The position numbers were made by a program, and so were the translations under genes. Shown in pieces: positions 1-6,875 of a DNA stretch of 64,000 nucleotides. Every line of letters starts with the position of its first letter. Position 1 is the stretch's first letter. The notes beneath the pieces are model-generated. The model was not told the origin of the DNA, ran no database searches, and saw only the letters and a list, made by a program, of their open reading frames with translations. Origin of the DNA: Acidobacteriota bacterium (GTDB lineage Bacteria > Acidobacteriota > Terriglobia > Terriglobales > Acidobacteriaceae); assembly GCA_018268915.1 (NCBI GenBank), contig JAFDVQ010000016.1, positions 248,001-312,000 on the forward strand, in the 5' to 3' direction.

Positions 1-2123
1 CTGTCGACATGGAAGCGACCAAGAGTTCTCATCATGGATAAGAAGATCGTCGTGAAGAACATGACGCCCTGAACAAGAATGGCAGCGATAGTGTTCCTGA
101 AGACGAACTTGCGGGGCAGAGTCTCGCCGTTGGTCTTGAGACCATGTGTCATCTGCTTCAGCCGACCTGAAGCAAGAGCGTCAATCCAATCTTTGCGAAG
201 TGACTGACGGTCCAGGGCACGACGCGTCGTTTGAGCGTTCAATTGACCAATCTGTTGCGCTTCGTAAGGAGGGTGTGAGAGGCCAAGCCTTTCGATTCCA
301 TTTTCAATGGCAAGCGTTGAGGCATTCACACCAACGAATGCTGTACACCTCCGTTCCAAGAGGTCATAGTCGTCGCCAGGACCGAAGGCGCCTGGTTCGA
401 CACAAACGAGATGCCAGACATTCGCGGTCTTCTCCGGCGAGTTGGGATCGATGCGGATGGAGCGACCCCGCATCTGGTTCGAGAGCACGAAGGAACCGAC
501 AAAGGTGGCGAGTATCAGCGTGTTAATGGTGGGAGCGTCCCATCCTTCACCCAGTAGTGACTTTGTGCCAATCAGAACGGTGACCCCGCCTTGTTCGAAG
601 ACGGATGTGATGAGTCGGACTGCATTCTGACGATTCTCGCCGGCGATTTGCAAAATCAGATATTCATCAGTGTGAGGCGCATCTTGAAACACAAGATCGC
701 GTTCGAGACCTTGTTTTATGGCATTGCGTCTCGTAAGTTCCTCTGCCGATTTGGGGATGATTACGAGAGATCCACACAATACCCCCAGGTGTATTTCAGG
801 GATTCTGGCGCGTCTGAGAGTCTCAAATATAGGAACCGCGCCGACATCTTTGAGCTCTGCTGGATCGTCGGGAGTTCTTGGCAGATCAGACTTGCGAATG
901 TAATCGGTCAGAATTGCGCATCGAAGTTTGTCACTCAGTGAGCCGGATTCGGCTCGAACGATTTCCTCGATCGAGCGCAGCTTTGTTCTGGAGGCGGTGA
1001 GAAGTTTCGTATGCTCTGAAGGATTGCGAAGGACTACTTTGCGGCGCTCAATGGCGCCAATTTGTGCAAGATCGTGCCTCAGCTGTTTCAGCGGGCCATC
1101 GATCTTCTGAAACTTATCCGCGTCTGCGAACAGGCATCGCGTGAGGAGGATTTCGAGCCAAGTAAGGTCAAGCTCGGGGACCGATTCTGAACTTGCTCCG
1201 AGAGTGCGAAACACTGGCTTGGGTATCTCAAATCCAGTGGATTTGAGGTAGGCAACCATGCTCGACAGGTACTCGGGATTGTCCAGAATCTCTTCGATAT
1301 GCCCATCTGGATCCGCAACCCATGGGTGGGCTGCTACGGCCGCAGCGAAGTCCTTGTTTGCTTTGAGCTCCTGGACGAATGTATCCACGGACGCTCGAAA
1401 GTCGGTCAGCATTCTAAGTTCGGCCGGGTCCGGGACGGAGAGATAGACATAATCCTGGTGAGGACAAAGATCGCTCTGAAGGACGAGTTCTGGAACAGCT
1501 ATCTCGGCATCGACCGGTCCGCAGAGCTCCTCATAGCGCTGCCATTCGTAGGGAGATACGTCGTAGGGAGGTGTAGCCGTCAGAGCGATCAGCGTTGGCT
1601 TAAGATGTTCCGCGATAAAGGTCAGACTCTTCCACCATTCAGATCGCAAATGATGCGCCTCGTCAATGACCAATGTTTTGAAACCGGAAAGGCATTCAGG
1701 CACTTCAATGCGACTTGCGCTCTTGCCGTTTTCATTTATGGAGTCCGGGATATCGCAACTCTCGTCTTCGACATTTCCGTCTTCTGAGGGATCAGGCTTT
1801 CCGGCACAGAGTGCGTGAAGTGCTTGATACGTGGCGACTGTGAAAAGTCGAGGGTTGCGGATGTCAGTTGAGGCCCAGTCGGGCTCTTGAGATCCGGGTG
1901 GAAGGAACTGCTGGAAGAGCCTCTCGAGCCATTGATTTCGAATGGTAATGGTGGGCGCCAGGATCAGTGTTGGCTGATCCAGCCTGCGGACAACCTCGAT
2001 TCCGAATATGGTTTTGCCGGAGCCTGGAGCTGCTACGATATGCAACCGGTTGTCTGCCAGGTAAGTGTCAAGGCGCTCGAGCAGGCGAGCCTGATAAGTT
2101 CGCCAGCTCTTCTGAAAAGCCAT
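1..2123 (-). CDS. Superfamily 2 DEAD/DEAH-type helicase with C-terminal membrane segment (3' end outside window)
   Basis: The reverse strand is open from 2123 to the window edge, giving about 707 residues without a stop. Visible helicase motifs are Walker A APGSGKT (residues ~32-38), DEAH (~154-157), TATP (~182-185) and QMRGRSIR (~549), the last fitting the QxxGRxxR arginine-finger motif VI. Motif I and DEAH lie about 120 residues apart, as in ATP-dependent SF2 enzymes of the restriction/SSL2 type. The last visible stretch (~670-700) is hydrophobic (AAILVQGVMFFTTIFLSMM) and looks like a transmembrane helix, which is unusual for a helicase. The chosen ATG has GGAG just upstream but with short spacing. 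An in-frame ATG 16 codons earlier (2171) is possible, but the TATAAT at 2183-2188 sits almost on it. Substrate and role are unknown. Defence or DNA repair is a guess; the gene downstream is not visible. Confidence 0.85.
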   Translation of the reverse strand, partial: MAFQKSWRTYQARLLERLDTYLADNRLHIVAAPGSGKTIFGIEVVRRLDQPTLILAPTITIRNQWLERLFQQFLPPGSQEPDWASTDIRNPRLFTVATYQALHALCAGKPDPSEDGNVEDESCDIPDSINENGKSASRIEVPECLSGFKTLVIDEAHHLRSEWWKSLTFIAEHLKPTLIALTATPPYDVSPYEWQRYEELCGPVDAEIAVPELVLQSDLCPHQDYVYLSVPDPAELRMLTDFRASVDTFVQELKANKDFAAAVAAHPWVADPDGHIEEILDNPEYLSSMVAYLKSTGFEIPKPVFRTLGASSESVPELDLTWLEILLTRCLFADADKFQKIDGPLKQLRHDLAQIGAIERRKVVLRNPSEHTKLLTASRTKLRSIEEIVRAESGSLSDKLRCAILTDYIRKSDLPRTPDDPAELKDVGAVPIFETLRRARIPEIHLGVLCGSLVIIPKSAEELTRRNAIKQGLERDLVFQDAPHTDEYLILQIAGENRQNAVRLITSVFEQGGVTVLIGTKSLLGEGWDAPTINTLILATFVGSFVLSNQMRGRSIRIDPNSPEKTANVWHLVCVEPGAFGPGDDYDLLERRCTAFVGVNASTLAIENGIERLGLSHPPYEAQQIGQLNAQTTRRALDRQSLRKDWIDALASGRLKQMTHGLKTNGETLPRKFVFRNTIAAILVQGVMFFTTIFLSMMRTLGRFHVD

Positions 2124-2182
2124 TTCTCCAGGAAAGGTGGTTCTTCCTAATAGGGGAAGTGCAGAACCCATGGCAGATTCGG

Positions 2183-2188
2183 ATTATA
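2183..2188 (-). promoter_or_regulatory. Candidate -10 box (TATAAT) for the helicase gene
   Basis: Read on the minus strand, a perfect TATAAT lies about 60 nt before the ATG at 2123. The hexamer 17 nt upstream (TGGTCC) is a poor -35 match, so this is a weak promoter call. If used, it favours the start at 2123 over the one at 2171. Confidence 0.3.
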
Positions 2189-2344
2189 TCCGGCAAGGTT
2201 TCAGAGGACCAGATAACAGGTTGATGCCGGATCGGATACGGGCGTCGCTACAGTCGACATGGGTGACTCAAGTCACTTTAGACTTTGACCTTTGCCAATA
2301 GCATTGGCTCAGGCACCGGTGTCAGTGTGCGCGGGAGGATTGGC

Positions 2345-3739
2345 ATGAATCTGGGGTTCATCGAGAGCAAGACGTATGACGAGATCGCGATTGGCGATAC
2401 GGCGTCGACGGAGCATGTGTTAACGACAGACGACGCGATGGCCTTTGCTTCAATCTCCGGCTTCCATGCTGTCCTCAATTCAGACGAGCAGACGCAGCGG
2501 GGTGGAGGCGTTCCGCCTACAGGGCCGAATATGTGGTGCGCGTCGCTGATCTCGGGGTTATTCAGCATGAACACACCGGGCCCGGGGTGCACATTGACCA
2601 ACGTGTCGCTGTCATTTAAGAATCGCATTCGCGTTGGCGACCGGATTCTCGTCAATGTGAAAGTGGTGGCGAAGGACGAGATGACGAAGAAGATCATCTT
2701 CGATTGCGACGCGAAGAACGGCGCGGGTACGCCGATTTTTACAGGAACAGCCGACCTGCTGGCGCCGCCGGAAAAAACGCGCTGGACGACTCTGCCTGTG
2801 CCCGAGCTCATTGTGAACAACCAGTACCGGCACTACCTCGGGTTGATCGAGCGCGCCAATCAGAAACCCCCGGTGAGAACAGCGATTGTGTGGCCGTGCG
2901 ATGAGGTCTCGTTGGGCGGAGCCTATCAGGCGTTCAAGGATAATCTGATTGCTCCTATACTTGTCGGACCGGAGAAGGCGATCCGCGCAGTTGCGGAGAA
3001 ACTTGAGATCGACCTCGGCAGCATCTGTATCGAGAACGTGGAGCAGAGCCGGGTAGCGGCGATTCGCGCTGTGGAACTCGCGCGCAAGAATGAAGTTCAG
3101 ATGCTGATGAAGGGCTCGCTGCACACGGATGAGCTGATGGGCGCGGTTGTGTCGCGGGACGGTGGAATGAGAATCGGCCGGCGAATCAGCCATGTTTTCG
3201 CGCTGGACGTGCCGTCGTACCACAAAACCCTGTTTGTGACCGACGCGGCAGTAAACATTCAGCCAGACTTTGAGACGAAGGTCGACATTCTGCAGAATGC
3301 CATCGACATGATGCACGTGATCGAGATCCCGAATCCGAAGGTGGCGATCTTGTCTGCGGTGGAGTCAGTGAATCCGGCGATTCCGTCGACCCTAGATGCG
3401 GCAGCGCTGTGCAAGATGGTCGATCGCGGCCAGATCACTGGCGCGATCGTCGATGGTCCGCTTGCATTTGATAATGCGATATCGAGCGATGCGGCGCGGA
3501 TCAAGAAGATCAAGTCGGAAGTTGCAGGAGATGCGGATCTGCTGATGGTTCCCAATCTGGAAGCAGGGAACATTCTATTCAAGGAACTGCAGTATCTTGC
3601 GGGCGCGCTGGCGGCCGGTGTCGTGGTCGGAGCCAAGGTTCCTGTGGTGCTGACCAGCCGTGCGGATGGGGAACTGGCGCGGATGGCAAGCTGCGCACTT
3701 GGAGTCCTGCTGGCGAAGCCGGCACCCGATCGGGCGTGA
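2345..3739 (+). CDS. Bifunctional MaoC-like / phosphate acetyl(butyryl)transferase fusion
   Basis: The 464-residue protein has an N-terminal MaoC-type hot-dog domain (~5-145) and a C-terminal phosphate acetyl/butyryltransferase domain (~165-455). That is the architecture and length of the bifunctional enoyl-CoA hydratase/phosphate acetyltransferase family, whose PTA half exchanges acyl-CoA and acyl-phosphate. I start at ATG 2345 because GGGAGGA lies 7 nt upstream and the protein then begins directly at the MaoC domain; a TTG 20 codons earlier is less likely. In the usual hydratase motif SGDxNPxHxD this protein reads SGFHAVLNSD, so the catalytic Asp and His are not seen and hydratase activity is doubtful. 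No acetate or butyrate kinase gene is adjacent, although that is a common partner. The PTA half looks intact (WPCDE near its start, AILSAVE further on). Confidence 0.85.
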   Translation: MNLGFIESKTYDEIAIGDTASTEHVLTTDDAMAFASISGFHAVLNSDEQTQRGGGVPPTGPNMWCASLISGLFSMNTPGPGCTLTNVSLSFKNRIRVGDRILVNVKVVAKDEMTKKIIFDCDAKNGAGTPIFTGTADLLAPPEKTRWTTLPVPELIVNNQYRHYLGLIERANQKPPVRTAIVWPCDEVSLGGAYQAFKDNLIAPILVGPEKAIRAVAEKLEIDLGSICIENVEQSRVAAIRAVELARKNEVQMLMKGSLHTDELMGAVVSRDGGMRIGRRISHVFALDVPSYHKTLFVTDAAVNIQPDFETKVDILQNAIDMMHVIEIPNPKVAILSAVESVNPAIPSTLDAAALCKMVDRGQITGAIVDGPLAFDNAISSDAARIKKIKSEVAGDADLLMVPNLEAGNILFKELQYLAGALAAGVVVGAKVPVVLTSRADGELARMASCALGVLLAKPAPDRA

Positions 3740-3790
3740 ATCACAAGCCGGTCTAACAACATCGAGAGGATGACGTGTTAGAACGGATGG

Positions 3791-5491
3791 GTGCCTAACG
3801 AAACTGGTTTTACTCGCCGTTCCTTTCTTGGCAGAACTGCTTTAGCAGGTGCCGCGTCTGCAGTTGGCGCGGTACAGGGGAGGTCTGCGCATGCGGCTCC
3901 GTCAGCTGCGAACGCTTCCGCGCTCGATGTGCTCCGCGTTCCCGATCGCGTGACTGCATATACGGGGCTCGCTCATCCTTTGTCTCTCAAACCTTCTTCG
4001 CATTCCTGGCAGGCGAGCGGGATCGATATAGCATTCGAAGCCAATGCGAGTGGAGTGCCGGTGTTCGTCTCGTGCCCGGGCCATGAGCTGACGCATATTC
4101 ATCTGCGTTGGAACTTCGATGTTGCGCCGGGGATTCGTCTTCTCGGCGATCACTGGGAGCGGAGCTATGGTGATCTGGAATGGCGCGGAATTGTCCCGGA
4201 GCGGGTGATGCCCTGGTACTTCCTCACCTGGGATGGCGCGGTTTGTCACGGATATGGAGTGAAGACGGGCGCTGCATCGCTCAGCTTTTGGCAGGTTGAC
4301 GCAGAGGGCGTCTCGCTGTGGCTGAATGTCGCCAATGGCGGAGAAGGCGTGCAGCTTGGGACGCGAAGACTGCATGCGGCGACGATTGTGAGCAGGGCGG
4401 GAAAGCAGGGTGAGGATGTGATCGAGTCGGCGCGGGCCTTCTGCCGCGTGATGTGTGAGAAGCCGCGATTGCCGGATGGTCCGCTGTACGGCTCGAATGA
4501 CTGGTACTACGCATATGGAAAGAACTCAGCAGAGCTGACGCTGCGCGATGCGGATCTGATGGCCGAGCTTAGTTCCGGATTGTCGGTGCGGCCGTTCACT
4601 GTTGTTGACGATGGATGGCGGGATCTGTCGCGCTTTCCGGATATGCGAGCGGTGTCGGAGGGTATCAGGGAGCGGAAGGTTCGGCCGGGGATCTGGATAC
4701 GGCCTTTGATCGCGCCAGAAAATACCCGAGGCGAGCTGTTGTTGCCAGGCGCGCGTTTCGGTGCGCAAAAGGGGAGGGCTTCTGATCTGGCGTACGATCC
4801 GACGGTGCCGGATGCGCTCGAGCTGATCGCTGCAAAGGCCAGAGAGGTCGTCGAGTTTGGATTTGAGCTGGTGAAGCATGACTACTCGACCTACGACTTG
4901 CTGGGGCGCTGGGGATCGGAGATGGGACCCAGCCCAACTGGGCAGGGATGGCATCTGCACGATCGTTCGCGGACCAATGCAGAGGTAATTTCTGACCTGT
5001 ACGTCGCGCTGCGAAAGGCGGTCGGGGAGAAGACGCTGCTTCTGGGATGCAATACGGTGGGACACCTCGGGGCCGGGATCTTCGAATCGCAACGAACAGG
5101 CGACGACACCAGCGGACAACACTGGGAGCGAACCAGAAAGATGGGCGTGAACACGCTGGCATTTCGGCTGGCGCAGGACAAGACATTTTTTTCGCTTGAT
5201 CCAGACTGCGTGGGGATCACGCCGGACATTCCATGGGAGCAGAACCGGCAGTGGATGGACGTGATCGCGCGAAGCGGAGCGGCGTTGTTTGTCTCTCCCG
5301 ATGCCGCAGCTACCGGGGCAGAGCAGAAGAAAGCGATCGGCGAGGCGTTCGCGATTACCGCGAAGGGAGGCGACGGGATTCGTCCCGCGGACTGGTTTCA
5401 GACCACCTCGCCCGGGCGGTGGATTGGGGCTGGAGGTGAGGTTCGATACCGTTGGAGCGGCGCAGATGGGGCCGACCCATTTGCAACGTAG
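3791..5491 (+). CDS. Tat-exported GH36/alpha-galactosidase-like glycosidase
   Basis: 566 residues starting at GTG. The N-terminus carries a twin-arginine signal (TRRSFLG followed by an Ala-rich stretch, cleavage near AHAAP at ~33-37), so it is exported folded. The body has a beta-rich N-terminal part (~50-215) and a TIM-barrel part from ~230, with GSNDWYYAYG and TVVDDGW typical of clan GH-D (families 27/31/36). LVKHDYSTYD puts a candidate nucleophile at D364, and SLDPDCVG a candidate acid/base at D470 or D472. Substrate is likely an alpha-galactoside or related sugar, but family-level assignment is inferred. It sits 51 nt after the MaoC-PTA gene, with no sign of a shared function. A second, Sec-type GH27 enzyme lies at 36059-37573. 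Confidence 0.75.
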   Translation: MPNETGFTRRSFLGRTALAGAASAVGAVQGRSAHAAPSAANASALDVLRVPDRVTAYTGLAHPLSLKPSSHSWQASGIDIAFEANASGVPVFVSCPGHELTHIHLRWNFDVAPGIRLLGDHWERSYGDLEWRGIVPERVMPWYFLTWDGAVCHGYGVKTGAASLSFWQVDAEGVSLWLNVANGGEGVQLGTRRLHAATIVSRAGKQGEDVIESARAFCRVMCEKPRLPDGPLYGSNDWYYAYGKNSAELTLRDADLMAELSSGLSVRPFTVVDDGWRDLSRFPDMRAVSEGIRERKVRPGIWIRPLIAPENTRGELLLPGARFGAQKGRASDLAYDPTVPDALELIAAKAREVVEFGFELVKHDYSTYDLLGRWGSEMGPSPTGQGWHLHDRSRTNAEVISDLYVALRKAVGEKTLLLGCNTVGHLGAGIFESQRTGDDTSGQHWERTRKMGVNTLAFRLAQDKTFFSLDPDCVGITPDIPWEQNRQWMDVIARSGAALFVSPDAAATGAEQKKAIGEAFAITAKGGDGIRPADWFQTTSPGRWIGAGGEVRYRWSGADGADPFAT

Positions 5492-5532
5492 AACTTTAGC
5501 TGGCGATGCGTATCTTGCTCAACGATCATGCT

Positions 5533-5592
5533 GTACTGCAAGCCTGAGCCTTCTGTTCGTGGGATGTAAATCATAGGAAGGATTTGCAGTAC
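5533..5592. repeat. Imperfect inverted repeat downstream of the GH36-like gene
   Basis: Arms GTACTGCAA (5533-5541) and TTGCAGTAC (5584-5592) are perfect complements, and inside them CCTTC (5549-5553) can pair with GAAGG (5577-5581). No T-run follows, so this is not a standard intrinsic terminator. It may be an RNA hairpin at the 3' end of the glycosidase transcript. Confidence 0.45.
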
Positions 5593-5637
5593 TGCGAGGT
5601 CCACCAAGTATTTCTCGTATACCGGCTATCCTTTAAG

Positions 5638-5659
5638 GTGTATTAGTGTTCTAATACAC
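5638..5659. promoter_or_regulatory. Perfect 9-bp-arm palindrome, probable operator
   Basis: GTGTATTAG and CTAATACAC are perfect inverted repeats separated by TGTT. The 22-bp site ends 22 bp before the ATG of the gene at 5682. Its size and symmetry fit a dimeric repressor such as a GntR/YtrA-type regulator; the regulator itself is not encoded nearby and the family is inferred. Confidence 0.6.
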
Positions 5660-5681
5660 AGTTGAGCGATGAGGTGGAGCG

Positions 5682-6002
5682 ATGAGAATACTTCGTTCGG
5701 TGAGTCGGCGCGGGTTCAACGTAGGGACGGCGGGGTGGTTCACGGTCCTGAAACCGAATACATGGTTTCCTGCTTCGCGGCTTCCGCGTTCGTCCGCAGG
5801 GTATGGTTCACAAACGGCACGTTCCTATGATCAAGAGTCGCGAATCGTTGAAACGGAAGCTATCGGCCGTCGCTCGAGACCTGTGCGGTGGCTGGCGATA
5901 GACCAGGGTGTTGAGGCGCGCCATCGCATGCGGGCGGCGTCGGCGATCTTTGGTGGGATTGCGATCACAGTTGTGATGCTGTGGTGGATTATGCATCCGT
6001 AA
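5682..6002 (+). CDS. Small protein with one C-terminal membrane helix, function unknown
   Basis: 106 residues. ATG is preceded by GAGGTGGAGCG, a good ribosome binding site. The first ~80 residues are Arg/Ser-rich and without recognisable domain. Residues ~85-104 (AIFGGIAITVVMLWWIM) form one transmembrane helix at the very C-terminus, so the protein could be tail-anchored. I do not recognise a family. The perfect palindrome 22 bp upstream suggests regulated expression and supports a real gene; codon use in the middle is less convincing. Confidence 0.5.
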   Translation: MRILRSVSRRGFNVGTAGWFTVLKPNTWFPASRLPRSSAGYGSQTARSYDQESRIVETEAIGRRSRPVRWLAIDQGVEARHRMRAASAIFGGIAITVVMLWWIMHP

Positions 6003-6180
6003 TTTCGGCTGCGTTTTGCACAGCCAGACTCAGGATTTGAGGTCTGTGTGCGTGCGGCGGGGCTCAGTAAAGCGATCAATCCACTTAAGTAAGTAGTCAG
6101 CCGGTTACCGAATGGCGATTGCCCTGTTTATGAGGCCGGGCTATAAGTCTGTTAAGCGATCAACACAGCTGACAAAAACA

Positions 6181-6375
6181 ATGACGAACAACGGAAAATT
6201 TTCTCATCGCCTCAATTCGGACGGCACAGTCGATTCGATCTGCCATGAGTGCTTTGTAACTGTTGCCAAGGTACGGCGCGAAAACGATCTGATTCCCAAA
6301 GAGCGGCTTCATGCCTGCAATCCGGCCGCTATTGAGTGGTATCGCCGACCCGCACGTCAGTTGAGACTCGCATAA
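6181..6375 (+). CDS. Small Cys/His protein of acidobacterial type
   Basis: 64 residues from ATG 6181. It has the pattern FSHRLNSDGTVDSICHECF followed by a second half ending HACNPA. I recognise this as a short conserved type found in Acidobacteria, with a CxxC pair and a later HxC that could bind a metal ion; this is inferred from residue spacing. An in-frame ATG at 6112 would add 23 residues, but the conserved part starts after 6181. No function is known to me. Confidence 0.6.
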   Translation: MTNNGKFSHRLNSDGTVDSICHECFVTVAKVRRENDLIPKERLHACNPAAIEWYRRPARQLRLA

Positions 6376-6517
6376 GGTTCGCTGGCGCCAGTGCCCTCAG
6401 CACTAGGTGCCGGCCGCTTCGGTTCGCGAAAAATCGCGATCAGAAGCTCAAGCATGGGGTGTCTTGATCGCCGCCCCTGAGAACGCCCGTTTCTGGCCCG
6501 TTACGGGTGTTGCCGAA

Positions 6518-6556
6518 CTGTCCGCCATTGAATTCATCAGGGGCAATGGCGGACAG
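6518..6556. repeat. 13-bp-arm inverted repeat
   Basis: CTGTCCGCCATTG (6518-6530) and CAATGGCGGACAG (6544-6556) are perfect complements separated by 13 nt. It has no T-run and is not between convergent genes, so it is either an operator pair, a REP-like element or a stable RNA hairpin. Confidence 0.7.
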
Positions 6557-6744
6557 TAACGGATTCCAAGCTGGACATAAGCGTCTGCACGGTCCCTCCT
6601 AATTGCTGATTGGAAATGCATCCGACAAGACAGGAGTTCTTTGTTCATTTTCGGACGATCGATACTATTCCGAACACATTTCGCCCCGGCGAGATTCGAG
6701 TAAGTCTCTTCTTACCAGTCTTTGAGATTGGCGATTGAGCTGCT

Positions 6745-6763
6745 CTGTTACGTCTGGTAACAG
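6745..6763. promoter_or_regulatory. Palindromic operator candidate upstream of the ADOP permease
   Basis: CTGTTAC and GTAACAG (7-bp perfect arms, 5-bp spacer) centre 122 bp before the ATG at 6876. The shape is that of a dimeric helix-turn-helix repressor site. No regulator gene is adjacent, so the owner is unknown. Confidence 0.5.
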
Positions 6764-6875
6764 TCGTTCAGGAAGTGGGTCAGTGTGTCTGCCGGATCGA
6801 GGCTCCCACTGTTGCGAGGGAGAGCGAAATAGCTCCGGCCATCTCGAGTGAGTTGATCTCGATCAGGGAGACTGC

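Larger units (their letters stand above)
6376..6875. other. 500-bp non-coding region with two strong inverted repeats
   Basis: No convincing gene is present; the 66-codon minus-strand frame at 6448-6648 has no recognisable content. The region holds the long inverted repeat at 6518-6556 and the palindrome at 6745-6763, both listed separately, and is the leader/promoter region of the ADOP permease gene. Confidence 0.6.

Noticed and set aside
1..2150. Several short plus-strand frames at the left edge
   Set aside because: All are antisense to the long helicase frame, which has intact motifs.
6448..6648. A 66-codon minus-strand frame in the gene-free region
   Set aside because: No ribosome site, no domain, and it runs through the inverted repeat at 6518-6556.
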